Assembly (NCBI GenBank): GCA_036848175.1
Contig: DAIUKO010000003.1
Span: 17,670-81,669, forward strand
Source: QHWF01 sp036848175
GTDB taxonomy: Bacteria; Acidobacteriota; Vicinamibacteria; Vicinamibacterales; CAVVIG01
Reading direction: 5' to 3'
DNA: 64,000 nucleotides
How positions within the stretch are numbered: position 1 is the first letter of the stretch; each line of letters opens with the position of its first letter. Made by a program: the position numbers and the translations under genes. The notes beneath the pieces are model-generated. The model was given only the letters and a program-made list of their open reading frames with translations. It was not told where the DNA came from and did no database searches. This document shows, piece after piece, positions 32,703-41,758 of this stretch.

Positions 32703-34211
32703 TCAGTGCCGGCGCTGTCGCCCCGGCACGGCCACTGGGCCGGCAGCCTGCACCTGTTTCCAGATCCGCCGCCCCACCTTGTCGGCTTCGGCGACGATGC
32801 GGTCCTCGTCCACGGTCAGGACCTTGCGATTGCGCATGATGAACTGGCCGTCGACCATCACCGACTCGATGTCGGACGCCTGACCGTTGTGGATCCACGC
32901 TGAGACGATGCGCCCCGCCGGAACGAGGTGGGCCCGCAACGTGTCGAGGACAATCAGGTCGGCCTTCTTCCCGGTCTCCAGCGAGCCGACGAGTTTCTGC
33001 CGCGTCGCTCGCGCACCACCGAGCGTGGCGTCTTCGAGCATGTCTTCCGGCTGCGGCCTGACGCCGGGGAACGGATCGTTTCGTGAGATTCGTTCCGTCA
33101 GAAGCGCGACCCTCATCACCTCGAACAGATCGTTGGTGTTGTTATCGGTGCCGTTCGCAATGGGGCAGCCAGCCGCTCGCAGCTTGGCGATCGGCGGGAT
33201 GACGCCGCGGTTCGCGGCCATCGCCGCCTGATGCGAGATGATCGTGCCCGACTTGCCCAGCAGCGTGATATCGGCGTCGTCGACGTAGCGGCAGTGAGCT
33301 GCGAACAGACGCGGGCCGAGGAAGCCGTGCCTGGCGAGAAACGCCGGCGGACTCATGCCGTGATGCCGCTTCATGAACTCGACTTCCGCGACGCTCTGCG
33401 ACAGATGGATCGTGTAGCCGAGATCGTGTTTCTCAGCGAAGCCGCGCACGGCCTGCAGCAGTTCGGGTGAGGCGGTTTCGGCAAGGGCGGCGGCTGGGAA
33501 CACGGTGATGCGACCTTGATTCGCGCCGTGCCACTTGCCGAACAAGTCGTCGATGCGCTGCATCCCTTCGTCGCGCAACTTGGCAGAGAACTTCGGCGTG
33601 TCGCTCTTCGCGAGTCCCTCCGGAGACATCGGGCCTGGCACGTTCTCGCTGTCGCGGACCGACTCCGCGAACACGCAGCGCAGACCGGTTTGCGCCAGCG
33701 CTGCGGCGGAGCGGCTGATGCCCCCGGTGTTCTCGACGATGGTGGTCGTGCCGGTCCGGATCGCTTCCAACGCACCGACCGTCACCATCAGCGTCGCCTC
33801 TTCTCCCTGAAGCAGGCTGCTGGGCCGGATGGCCAGGCGCGCGGAGTTCGGGAATCCGAAGTCCTCGTTGAAGCCACGCTCGAGAGTCGCGGCGAGATGG
33901 GCGTGACAGTTGATGAGACCCGGCAGCAAGGCCTTTCCGCGTCCGTCGTACATCTCCGCGTTGGGGTACGCCTTGAGGATCGAATCCGTGGCGCCGATCG
34001 CCGCGATCGTGTCGCCGTCCACCGCGAGCGCGACATCTTCCTGGACCGCATCGACGGTGACGACCGTTGTATGAGAGAAGACGACGGTCCTCTTCGACGT
34101 CGGCTGAGCCCGAGCGTCGACGCCGCGTTGATCGAGAAGAAGGGATGCGGCGCCGGCGCCGGCTGCGGCGAGCAGTTGACGGCGGCTGATGTTGGACATC
34201 GATGTCGGCAT
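32703..34211 (-). CDS. Tat-exported amidohydrolase/chlorohydrolase-family metal enzyme
   Basis: 502 residues. Twin-arginine signal SNISRRQLLAAAGAGAASLLL at 6-26. Metal ligands: His103 and His105 in LINCHAHLAAT, His in TIHLSQS and AAHCRYV, and Asp in IANGTDNNTNDLFEV, the pattern of the ATZ/TRZ-like deaminase subfamily (SAH deaminase, chlorohydrolases). C-terminal beta strands GKKADLIVLDTLRAHLVPAGRIVSAWIHNG close the composite domain. Likely deaminates or dechlorinates a nitrogen heterocycle in the periplasm; the substrate is unknown. GGAGG lies nine bases before the ATG. Confidence 0.85.
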   Translation of the reverse strand: MPTSMSNISRRQLLAAAGAGAASLLLDQRGVDARAQPTSKRTVVFSHTTVVTVDAVQEDVALAVDGDTIAAIGATDSILKAYPNAEMYDGRGKALLPGLINCHAHLAATLERGFNEDFGFPNSARLAIRPSSLLQGEEATLMVTVGALEAIRTGTTTIVENTGGISRSAAALAQTGLRCVFAESVRDSENVPGPMSPEGLAKSDTPKFSAKLRDEGMQRIDDLFGKWHGANQGRITVFPAAALAETASPELLQAVRGFAEKHDLGYTIHLSQSVAEVEFMKRHHGMSPPAFLARHGFLGPRLFAAHCRYVDDADITLLGKSGTIISHQAAMAANRGVIPPIAKLRAAGCPIANGTDNNTNDLFEVMRVALLTERISRNDPFPGVRPQPEDMLEDATLGGARATRQKLVGSLETGKKADLIVLDTLRAHLVPAGRIVSAWIHNGQASDIESVMVDGQFIMRNRKVLTVDEDRIVAEADKVGRRIWKQVQAAGPVAVPGRQRRH

Positions 34212-34323
34212 AACGCAGTGCCTCCGTCGCGCTTACGAAGACGCGGTGGAGATTATGCTTTCACCGGTGGCCGTTCGCAATCGATCGACCAGGGATCGCG
34301 AGCTGGTCGACCAGACGCTCGCT

Positions 34324-36489
34324 TCACTTCACGACACGAACCTCGAAGTCGCCGCGCTTGTGGAGCACGGTGACGCTGACGTCGAGCGGGTGGCGCTCGA
34401 AGAGCAGGTCCACGCTGCCGAAGGTGAGATCGAGGTTCAGCACGCGCAGCCACGAGAGAAACGGCGGCAGCGTCGCGCGGTCGACGGAGAGCCGCCGCGC
34501 GTCCGCATCGATCGAGAGGCGAAGCGTCGCCTGCAGCAAGCCGAACACGACGCCGGAGGACCACGCCTGCGGCGAGCAGGCCACCGGATAGAGAGTCGGC
34601 CCCTCACCGGTGCGTCGATGGAACCCGCAGAAAAGCTCGGGCAGGCGATGGCCGTCCATTGTGACGCTTGCATCGAACAGCCCCGAGAATGGCGGCGCGA
34701 TCAGATCGTCGAAGCTGTAGCGCGAGAATCCGGCGGCGACGAGGCCGGTGTCGTGCGGCCAGACCGAGCCGTTGTGGTACGACATCGGGTTGTACCGCAT
34801 CTCGACGGCGGAGAGGGTCCGAACGCCCCATCCGGAAAACATCTCGGGACCGACGAGTTGCTCTGCGACGCGCCGCGCCCGCGCCGTCGAGGCAATGCCG
34901 CCGAACAAACCGTGACCGGCGTTCGACGTGCGCACGCGACAGCGCTGTTTCGATCCGTCGAGCGCGAGCGCGTAGGTCGATTCGTGCTCGCACCAGAACC
35001 GGTCTTCGAATGCCTGGCGCAATCGTTCGGCGCTCGCGCGCAACGCGTCGCCGACCGATCCTTCGCCGAGCGCCCCGGCCATCTCCGCCGCGCGCAGCCG
35101 CGCGTCGTACACGTAGGCCTGCACCTCGCAGAGCGCGATCGGCGGATCGGCCAGCGATCCGTCGGCATGAAACACTGAATCCTGCGAGTCCTTCCAGCCC
35201 TGTTGGACGAGTCCATTCGCGGATCGCCGGGCGTATTCGACGAAGCCGTCGCCGTCGCGGTCGCCGTAGCGATCGATCCACGACAGCGCGCGCGTGACGT
35301 GCGGCCAGATGCGCGCGAGAAACTCCCGATCGCGCGTCCGCTCGAAGTACGCGCCGGCAAGAATCACGTACAGCGGCGTGGCGTCGACGCTGCCGTAGTA
35401 GCGGCCGAACGGGACCTCGCCGAGTCGAGCCATCTCGCTGGTGCGCGTCTCGTGCAGGATCTTGCCCGGCTCGGCGTCCCGGGCTTCGTTCACCTCGTCG
35501 GCCTGGGTGGCGGCCAGATATTCGAGGACGCCGCGCGCGATCCGCGGGTTGACCCACAGCGTCTGCAGTGCCGTGATGATCCCGTCTCGTCCGAATGGCG
35601 TGCTGAACCATGGCACACCGGCGTACGGGTACTCGCCGTGCGGCGTCGTCGACACGAGCATCCGCAGATCGGCGGCCGACCGGCGGAGCCATTGATTGAA
35701 TCGCTCGCTCGAGCTTTCGAAGACGGCGTACTGACCACGTGCGCGTTCCAATGCGGCGGCGGCCTCGGCCTCCGCGGCTGCGAAGGCGCGCGGAGCGATT
35801 GGTCGTCGCTCCCGCTCGCAGCGGATGGCGAGTGAGAGCGTGAGCGGTGTCCGTGGTGCGAGCTCGTACTCGAAACGCACCATGTTCGGTCCAGCGGCGG
35901 AGGGTGATTCACTCCACTCGAGCAGCGTCCAGCGCGGCTCGTTGTCCAGGCCGCGATAGCCAATCCGCATCGTCGCCCCGTCGACAACCGGCGTCATGCG
36001 CTGGCCGCGCCGTTCGCGCGTGGTTCCGCGCACTTCGAAGATGTCGGCGAAGTCGGCGTCGACGTCGAAGGTCAGCGAAATACCGACCGGCGAGCGGCTG
36101 TAGTTCCACAGCCGAATGCGTTCGTGCCACGCGCCGTCCCAGAGGAACCGCCCACGAAACAGATGAACGAGATCGCGCGCGAGGACGCGATCGCCGCCGA
36201 GCGGCATGTCCGGATTGGTCAGGTCCGCGCCGAACAGCTCGTTGTCGTCCTTGACGCGCGCGCTGAGGAGCAGCGGTTTCTGTCCGTTCAGCCGCAGCCG
36301 GAACAGCGACAGGTAGCGCGTGCCCTCGTGGTACAGGCCCTGTTCGCCGGCGCCGAGCGCCCCGATGTCGCCGGAATCGTCGAACACGGCGAATGTTTCG
36401 TCGTGTTTGAGAACAGCGGTCCGCTGCGCAGCTTTCGACGCGGTCGCGAGAATGTAGAACTGGTCGTGCACCTGAATGACGTCTTCCAC
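34324..36489 (-). CDS. amylo-alpha-1,6-glucosidase / glycogen debranching enzyme-like
   Basis: 721 residues. N-terminal domain (15-215) is of the GDE_N type: QFYILATASKAAQRTAVLKHDETFAVFDDSGDIGAL and the EGTRYLS motif. A C-terminal (alpha/alpha)6 barrel follows, with VPWFSTPFGRDGIITALQ, TPLYVILAGAYF and SYHNGSVWPHDTGLVAAG, conserved in glycoside hydrolase family 15-like and debranching enzymes, with acidic residues for catalysis. GTG start directly adjoining the glycosyltransferase stop (zero spacing), so translational coupling is likely. It acts on branched or trehalose-type storage glucan in the cytoplasm. Confidence 0.85.
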   Translation of the reverse strand: MEDVIQVHDQFYILATASKAAQRTAVLKHDETFAVFDDSGDIGALGAGEQGLYHEGTRYLSLFRLRLNGQKPLLLSARVKDDNELFGADLTNPDMPLGGDRVLARDLVHLFRGRFLWDGAWHERIRLWNYSRSPVGISLTFDVDADFADIFEVRGTTRERRGQRMTPVVDGATMRIGYRGLDNEPRWTLLEWSESPSAAGPNMVRFEYELAPRTPLTLSLAIRCERERRPIAPRAFAAAEAEAAAALERARGQYAVFESSSERFNQWLRRSAADLRMLVSTTPHGEYPYAGVPWFSTPFGRDGIITALQTLWVNPRIARGVLEYLAATQADEVNEARDAEPGKILHETRTSEMARLGEVPFGRYYGSVDATPLYVILAGAYFERTRDREFLARIWPHVTRALSWIDRYGDRDGDGFVEYARRSANGLVQQGWKDSQDSVFHADGSLADPPIALCEVQAYVYDARLRAAEMAGALGEGSVGDALRASAERLRQAFEDRFWCEHESTYALALDGSKQRCRVRTSNAGHGLFGGIASTARARRVAEQLVGPEMFSGWGVRTLSAVEMRYNPMSYHNGSVWPHDTGLVAAGFSRYSFDDLIAPPFSGLFDASVTMDGHRLPELFCGFHRRTGEGPTLYPVACSPQAWSSGVVFGLLQATLRLSIDADARRLSVDRATLPPFLSWLRVLNLDLTFGSVDLLFERHPLDVSVTVLHKRGDFEVRVVK

Positions 36490-37533
36490 TCAGGCCTCCA
36501 GTTCCGCCGTCGCGTGCGACGCGACGATCGCGCGCTCGTACACGTCGAGATAGCCTTCGGCCATCTTCGCGGTCGAGAAATTCTCTTCGACGGACGCGCG
36601 GCAGCGCCACGGATCGATGTCGAGCCATCGAATCCGTCGCGCCATGTCGTCGACGTCGACGCACATCCATCCGTTGACGCCGTCGCGGACGATTTCTTCG
36701 ACCGCCCCGCCGGCGAGCGCGAGAACCGGTGTGCCGCAGGCCATCGCCTCAATCAATACGAGACCAAACGGCTCCTGCCACTGGATCGGGAAGAGCAGCG
36801 CGCGTGCGTTCGAGAGCAGGTCGTTCTTCGTCGCGAAGTCGGCTTCGCCGACGTACTCGATCTGGTCGCCGTCGACGAACGGCAGCACTTCACGTTCCCA
36901 GTAATCTCTGAACAGCGGCTGGATCTCGCCGGCGAGTTTCAGGCGCACGCCGGCACGCCGCGCGGCGGCTATTGCCAAATGGGCACCCTTGCACGGCGCC
37001 ATCCGGCCCAGAAACGCGACGTACTCCTTTTTGGCGTCGCAGAACACGTAGTCGTCCACCGCGATGCCGTGATGGACGACGCTGACGCGCGGCATCGGCT
37101 CGCCACGCCCCAGCCAGTGCGCGATCGCGACGTACTCGACTCGCGGATACCGCAAGTACTGCTCCGACAACTCCGGCTCGTGCGGATGATGAATCGTCAG
37201 CACCGTCGGCGTCTCGATAAAAGTCGTAAAGGGCAGCCCGACGATGTCGTTGAGGTGGATAACGTCCGCCGAGCGGGCGGCGTCATGAATCGCCCATGCG
37301 GTGTGATCGGCGTTCTTCAGATGCGAGCGCATCGTGCCATCGGGCGGCCACTCGGCATGTTCGTAGCGCCATTTGAGGCGGCACGGCGGAGACGAGTCCC
37401 CGTTCGCATAGACGGTCACGTCGTGACCGCCCGCATGGAGAGCGGACGCCAGATTCGCGACGAATAGTTCGGTTCCGCCGTATCGCCGTGGTGGTATTTC
37501 GATGAAGGGCGGACCGATGAGTGCGATGCGCAT
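36490..37533 (-). CDS. GT-B glycosyltransferase family 4
   Basis: 347 residues from the ATG at 37533 (a GTG three bases upstream is less likely). MRIALIGPPFIEIPPRRYGGTELFVANLASALHAGGHDVTVYANGD is the donor/acceptor loop of GT4; HHGIAVDDYVF, AFLGRMAPCKGAHLAI and PIQWQEPFGLVLIEAMACGTPVLALAGGAVEEI (E-x7-E region) mark the nucleotide-sugar site. Retaining glycosyltransferase; acceptor unknown. It stands directly before the debranching enzyme on the same strand, so both probably serve glycogen or a trehalose-like glucan. Confidence 0.85.
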   Translation of the reverse strand: MRIALIGPPFIEIPPRRYGGTELFVANLASALHAGGHDVTVYANGDSSPPCRLKWRYEHAEWPPDGTMRSHLKNADHTAWAIHDAARSADVIHLNDIVGLPFTTFIETPTVLTIHHPHEPELSEQYLRYPRVEYVAIAHWLGRGEPMPRVSVVHHGIAVDDYVFCDAKKEYVAFLGRMAPCKGAHLAIAAARRAGVRLKLAGEIQPLFRDYWEREVLPFVDGDQIEYVGEADFATKNDLLSNARALLFPIQWQEPFGLVLIEAMACGTPVLALAGGAVEEIVRDGVNGWMCVDVDDMARRIRWLDIDPWRCRASVEENFSTAKMAEGYLDVYERAIVASHATAELEA

Positions 37534-37631
37534 CACCGTGGCGCCACTCGGATTTCGACAGCCGTCCGACTCCGCATTATCTCAACCTGACACGTTGATC
37601 GATGCATCCGAACGCAAAGTTCAGACCGGGA

Positions 37632-38081
37632 TCACCGTCGGTATCGGCCCATCAGCTCTGCGGTAGCCAGTTTGTGTGCAGCCATCGCGCCTTCCACCTG
37701 CTCGCGCGACGCGCCAGCGGTCAGACTGAGCGTTGCGACGTCGAGCGCTGACAGACGAAAGAAGTAGCGGTGTGTCCCGGATGGCGGACATGGGCCCATG
37801 TACCCGAGCTTTCGCGCGCTGTTGCGTCCCGATACACCAATCGCATCCGTTCGCGCACCAGACGGCAGATCGGTACGATCACCCGGAATATCGAACACGA
37901 CCCAGTGCGTGAACGTCCCGTTCGGCGCATCCGGATCGTCGACGATCAACACGAACGAACGCGTCCCCTCTGGTGCATCACTCCAGATCAGAAGCGGCGG
38001 AACATCTTCTCCGTCGCACGTGTGACGTTTGGGTACGTCGCCGCCGGCAACGAACGCTGGTGTCGACAATGTGAATGACAC
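37632..38081 (-). CDS. PEBP-family (YbhB/YbcL-like) protein
   Basis: 149 residues from a GTG with GAGAGGTGAGAA before it. PEBP signature VDDPDAPNGTFTHWVVFDIP and GPCPPSGTHRYFFRLSALDV form the anion pocket (Asp, His, Arg). Cytoplasmic, because there is no signal peptide. The bacterial role is poorly known; the family is named after phosphatidylethanolamine binding and Raf kinase inhibition in eukaryotes. A perfect inverted repeat sits 18 bases before the start and may control it. It stands alone on this strand. Confidence 0.88.
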   Translation of the reverse strand: MSFTLSTPAFVAGGDVPKRHTCDGEDVPPLLIWSDAPEGTRSFVLIVDDPDAPNGTFTHWVVFDIPGDRTDLPSGARTDAIGVSGRNSARKLGYMGPCPPSGTHRYFFRLSALDVATLSLTAGASREQVEGAMAAHKLATAELMGRYRR

Positions 38082-38098
38082 TTCTCACCTCTCGTGAT

Positions 38099-38123
38099 GC
38101 GTTGCGACATCATGACGCAACGC
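38099..38123. promoter_or_regulatory. inverted repeat in front of the PEBP gene
   Basis: GCGTTGCG (38099-38106) and CGCAACGC (38116-38123) form an 8-bp perfect inverted repeat with a 9-base loop, 18 bases upstream of the GTG at 38081. It is either an operator or a leader hairpin; its strand cannot be decided from sequence alone. Confidence 0.4.
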
Positions 38124-38302
38124 GAGTGCCAGACATGGTTTCGCCGGTAATGGCCGCGTTTCGAAACTGCGCGACCGACGCAGTCCTAGACGACGACTGG
38201 GCCCGGCGGCGCATCGGTCCTTCCCCGAACTTTCACAATTTCAATGGCGTTTACCTTGCAGCCCCGGACCTGAACCTTGATTTCAGACTGGAGGCACCAT
38301 GA

Positions 38303-38500
38303 AGAATCGATGACGCGGACGAGAGCAAAGTCTCGTCGCACGTCGGAGAGAAAGTCGAGATCACGGGTACGGTCGAAGACCAGGCACGTTCCACCGTGGG
38401 CACGACAGGATCAACGAGCGCGTCTCCCGCGGGGAACGCCAGTTCACCGAAGCTCAAGGTCGAATCTGTTCGAGTCATCGCGTCCACGTGTTCTGATTGA
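38303..38500 (+). pseudogene. remnant of an OB-fold-like protein gene (paralogue of the 9142-9741 gene)
   Basis: The frame opens just after a stop and reads DADESKVSSHVGEKVEITGTVEDQARSTV...SPKLKVESVRVIASTCSD. SHVGEKVEITGTVE matches DHVGKRVSVTGVLVD in the 9142-9741 gene, and both end in a Cys. There is no in-frame start. A typical gene start (ATG at 38299 with GGAGG in front) is in another frame and meets TGA after four codons, so the signal peptide and first strands are missing. Best read as a 3' fragment left after a deletion and frame change. Confidence 0.55.
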
Positions 38501-38685
38501 CCGACGTACTTTCGGAAACAGAACGGTCGCCGGCGTCCGGCGCGGGGCGTCGCGAATCAGCGCCCCGTCGGCGACCGATCACGAGTGCCGTACAACGAAT
38601 TCGAACGTATCGCACAGCCTGTTGTCGCGCAATTCGCCTCGTGATCGGCGGTATTCGGAACTGACGCTGACGGCACGCGGTTCAG

Positions 38686-39570
38686 CTACAGACGAAGCGT
38701 CTCGATGAGAGCGGAGAGCGCGGCCGGCTGCTGCCGCCGACTCGGATAGTAGAGGAAGTAGCCGGGGAATGGCGGGCACCAGTCTTCGAGTACGCGCACG
38801 AGTGCGCCACTCGCCAGGTGTGGCGCGGCGTGCACCTCTGATGTGAACGCCAGACCCACGCCATCGATCGCGGCGCGAACCATGATCTCCGCATCGTCGA
38901 CGATCAGCGGTCCACTGACGGCCACCACGAGAGACTGGTTGCCTTTGTCGAACTCCCATCGGTACACGCCGGAGGATCCCTGTCGAAAGTTGATGCATCG
39001 ATGCGTTGGCAGATCGCGTGGCGACTTCGGCTTGCGGTGCGATTCGAAGTAGTGCGGCGAGGCCACGATGGCGGCCCGGTGGTCGGACGAGACGCGGACC
39101 GCAACCATGTCCTGTTCGATGAACTCCCCGAGCTGGATGCCGGCGTCGAAACCTGCGGCGACGATGTCGAGGCGGCTGTTGTCGGTCGTGACGTCGAGCA
39201 CGACGTCCGGGTAGGTGCGCGCAAATTGTCCGAGCTTCGGCAGGAGCACGGTGGTCGCCGCAGTGCGTGGCAGCAGCAACCGCACGCGTCCGGCCGGCTT
39301 GTCGCGCAGGCCGTAAATCTCGTCCACCGCTCCCCGAACATCGGTGAGAGCCGGCCGCAGACGCGCGATGAACCGTTCGCCAGCATCGGTCGGCGCGACG
39401 CTCCGCGTCGTTCGCGCCAGCAGGCGCACGCCGATCCGTTCTTCCAGCCCGCGAATCGCGTGACTCAGCGCAGAGGCAGACACACCGAGCCGCTTCGCCG
39501 CCCGCGTAAAGCTTCGCTCCTCTGCGACGGCGAGGAACGCTGACAGGACGCTGAGTTCGTCGCGCACCAT
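38686..39570 (-). CDS. LysR-family transcriptional regulator
   Basis: 294 residues. N-terminal HTH LSVLSAFLAVAEERSFTRAAKRLGVSASALSHAIRGLEERIGVRLLARTTRSVAPTDAGERF, then the periplasmic-binding-protein-like effector domain (PAGRVRLLLPRTAATTVLLPKL, DAGIQLGEFIEQDMVAVRVSSDHRAAIVASPHYF, GVGLAFTSEVHAAP). It is divergent from the aldo/keto reductase, the typical arrangement in which the regulator controls that gene and itself. The first base of an inverted repeat, TTTGTGA/TCACAAA, touches its start codon. Confidence 0.9.
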   Translation of the reverse strand: MVRDELSVLSAFLAVAEERSFTRAAKRLGVSASALSHAIRGLEERIGVRLLARTTRSVAPTDAGERFIARLRPALTDVRGAVDEIYGLRDKPAGRVRLLLPRTAATTVLLPKLGQFARTYPDVVLDVTTDNSRLDIVAAGFDAGIQLGEFIEQDMVAVRVSSDHRAAIVASPHYFESHRKPKSPRDLPTHRCINFRQGSSGVYRWEFDKGNQSLVVAVSGPLIVDDAEIMVRAAIDGVGLAFTSEVHAAPHLASGALVRVLEDWCPPFPGYFLYYPSRRQQPAALSALIETLRL

Positions 39571-39610
39571 TTGTGAATCGTACTCACAAACCCTTGTCGG
39601 TTTTGCCGAC
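39570..39610. promoter_or_regulatory. divergent LysR/reductase operator region
   Basis: TTTGTGA (39570-39576) and TCACAAA (39584-39590) are a perfect 7-bp inverted repeat with a 7-base spacer, containing the T-N11-A pattern of LysR sites. A second repeat, GTCGG (39596-39600) / CCGAC (39606-39610), follows. Both lie in the 88 bases between the divergent genes, so they are likely regulator binding sites. Confidence 0.5.
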
Positions 39611-39658
39611 TACTCAGGCGCGCCATTCCCGCTTACGTTGGATGGGAAGGAGATCGTC

Positions 39659-40645
39659 ATGAAGAGGCGAAAACTTGGGAAGAGCAGCTTGGAAGTGTCG
39701 GCGCTCGGGCTCGGCTGCATGGGAATGAGCTTTGGCTACGGTCCGGCGGCTGACAAGCCGGAGATGATCGCGCTGATTCGGGCGGCCGTCGAACGCGGCA
39801 TCACATTCTTCGACACCGCCGAAGCGTACGGGCCGTTCACGAATGAGGAGCTCGTGGGCGAAGCGCTCGCTCCGATGCGCGATCACGTGGTGATCGCGAC
39901 CAAATTCGGGTTCAAGTTCGAAGCCGGCGGGCAGCGCGGCCTCGATAGTCGGCCAGCGCATATCAAGGAGGTCGCCGAGGCGTCGCTCGAGCGGCTCAAG
40001 GTTGACGCGATCGACCTGTTCTATCAACACCGCGTTGACCCGAACGTGCCCATCGAAGACGTCGCGGGAGCGGTGCGGGACCTCATTCAGGAAGGTAAGG
40101 TGAAGCACTTCGGGCTTTCTGAAGCGGGTGTGCCCACGATCCGTCGCGCACACGCCGTCCAGCCGGTCACTGCGCTTCAGAGCGAATACTCGCTGTGGTG
40201 GAGAAAACCCGAAGCGGAGGTGTTGCCGGTCCTCGAAGAACTCGGGATCGGGTTCGTTCCGTTCAGCCCTCTTGGCAAGGGCTTCCTCACGGGGAAGATC
40301 GACGAACACACGACGTTCGACACGTCGGACTTCCGCAACATCGTTCCTCGCTTTACGCCGGAGGCTCGGAAAGCGAATCAGACCCTGGTTGATCTGCTAC
40401 GCCGCATCGGCGAACGGAAGCAGGCGACACCCGCGCAGATCGCGCTCGCGTGGCTGCTGGCGCAGAAGCCGTGGATCGTTCCGATCCCGGGGACGACAAA
40501 GCTGACGCGCCTCCAGGAGAACATCGGCGCCGCGGCTCTCGAGCTGACGTCCAACGATCTCCGTGAGATCGATGACGCGGCGTCATTGATCACCGTGCAC
40601 GGAGCTCGGTACCCCGAACAGCTGGAGCAAATGACCGGTCGCTGA
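39659..40645 (+). CDS. aldo/keto reductase
   Basis: 328 residues from the ATG preceded by AAGGAGATCGTC; a longer N-terminus (MDGKEIV) is less likely. Catalytic residues of the TIM barrel are visible: Asp and Tyr in FFDTAEAYG, Lys in VIATKFG, His in DLFYQHRVDP, and the NADPH site IPGTTKLTRLQENIGAA near the end. It resembles AKR11/AKR13-type reductases (YhdN, pyridoxal reductase-like) that reduce aldehydes. Divergently paired with a LysR regulator and a matching repeat, so probably induced by its substrate or an electrophile. Confidence 0.9.
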   Translation: MKRRKLGKSSLEVSALGLGCMGMSFGYGPAADKPEMIALIRAAVERGITFFDTAEAYGPFTNEELVGEALAPMRDHVVIATKFGFKFEAGGQRGLDSRPAHIKEVAEASLERLKVDAIDLFYQHRVDPNVPIEDVAGAVRDLIQEGKVKHFGLSEAGVPTIRRAHAVQPVTALQSEYSLWWRKPEAEVLPVLEELGIGFVPFSPLGKGFLTGKIDEHTTFDTSDFRNIVPRFTPEARKANQTLVDLLRRIGERKQATPAQIALAWLLAQKPWIVPIPGTTKLTRLQENIGAAALELTSNDLREIDDAASLITVHGARYPEQLEQMTGR

Positions 40646-40650
40646 TGGCG

Positions 40651-40884
40651 CTAGCGTGTCGCCGGCAGTACTTCGGTGCCGAGTGCAGACAATAATCCTC
40701 GGCGTTGGGCGTCCTCGACAGCCTCGACGTGGCTCGCGGCGCCCATGCTCTCGAGAAGCGTCGTCAGCATCGTGTCCATCGCTCGTTCACTGAGACCGAG
40801 CCGGTTGGCAATGTCGACGGTCGGGTTTCCGTCCGCCAACAACTGGAGCACCGCTCGCTCCGCCGGAGTGATCTGCAACACCAT
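40651..40884 (-). CDS. orphan LuxR-type HTH protein
   Basis: 77 residues from the ATG at 40884. Reads ITPAERAVLQLLADGNPTVDIANRLGLSERAMDTMLTTLLESMGAASHVEAVEDAQRRGLL, a GerE-like four-helix HTH with no receiver or sensor domain. The relative at 53475 has the same opening (ITPxER) and ending (AVEDAQRRGLL / AIAAALRRGLL). Both lie near a YCII protein gene. A longer N-terminus is possible but has no ribosome site. Role: DNA-binding regulator, target unknown. Ends five bases from the convergent reductase stop. Confidence 0.65.
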   Translation of the reverse strand: MVLQITPAERAVLQLLADGNPTVDIANRLGLSERAMDTMLTTLLESMGAASHVEAVEDAQRRGLLSALGTEVLPATR

Positions 40885-41162
40885 TGCGCCCCCATCTATA
40901 GACGAACGGGAACCCTTCAATTCGACACGATGGATCTTGACAACGCCTTGATGCCACTGGCTCGACATCTCTTCGACGCCGGTGATCTGCAACGAGGTTC
41001 GTATTGTGATCACCGCGGCGACGGTGGTGGTCGCTCGCGGATTCGCGGGCCTTACCGGAGCGCTCGCCTCACGCCGTGCAGCTCTAACGCCAAACGTCAT
41101 GCGCGCTGCGGCCCAAACGCCGGCACATTCAATGCATTGGCAGCACACTTCCGCCTGCTTGT

Positions 41163-41528
41163 TTATGCGTCGTTGCCGAACTCCGGCCCGTCCAGCTGAC
41201 GTACCTCGCACTCAATCTCCCATGCGTCGCCATGGATCCGCAAAAAGCGTTTCGTGAGTTCGATCGCCTCCTGCATCGATTGCGCCTCGAGGATCGCAAA
41301 GCCGCCTACTACTTCTTTGGTCTCGGTGAACGGGCCATCGACCGTGGAGAGCTTGCCCTTACGCAGGCGCACGCGCGCAGCTTCCGCCGTCGGCCGCAGC
41401 CCCGCGGTTCGAACGAGGACGCCTTCTCGGGTCATTTCGTCGATGAGCTTTCCCATGTCGCTCATCAGCTGTTCACTGGGCACCTGGCCGGTTGTCTCGT
41501 CCAGGCGGATCATCGATAGGAATCGCAT
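41163..41528 (-). CDS. YCII-related domain protein
   Basis: 121 residues from the ATG at 41528 with AAGGAGACGAAGT in front. Contains the YCII pattern MRFLSMIRLDETTG...LIDEMTREGVLVRTAGLRPTAEAARVRLRKGKLSTVDGPFTETKEVVGGFAILEAQSMQEAIELTKRFL. The ferredoxin-like fold is small and dimeric; the biochemical role is not established, though such genes often sit beside sigma factors or regulators. It precedes an HTH gene on the same strand (278 bases between). Confidence 0.82.
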   Translation of the reverse strand: MRFLSMIRLDETTGQVPSEQLMSDMGKLIDEMTREGVLVRTAGLRPTAEAARVRLRKGKLSTVDGPFTETKEVVGGFAILEAQSMQEAIELTKRFLRIHGDAWEIECEVRQLDGPEFGNDA

Positions 41529-41758
41529 ACTTCGTCTCCTTGCGCCGTCACCCTGTGCGGCGCTGCCGAGTAGTCGAACAATGTGTCGCGGAATCGACAG
41601 GAAACTAAATCCGATGTTGCACAGAGCGAAAGTGGACGTTGGGACGGTACCGACACTCCCACCTTTGGACGAGTCGTTCGTTCTTTCGTATGAGAGCGAT
41701 CCTGCTGACCAGGACGATGGCTTGCGAGAGAATTCAAGAGAAGGGCTGGAGGTGTGAC

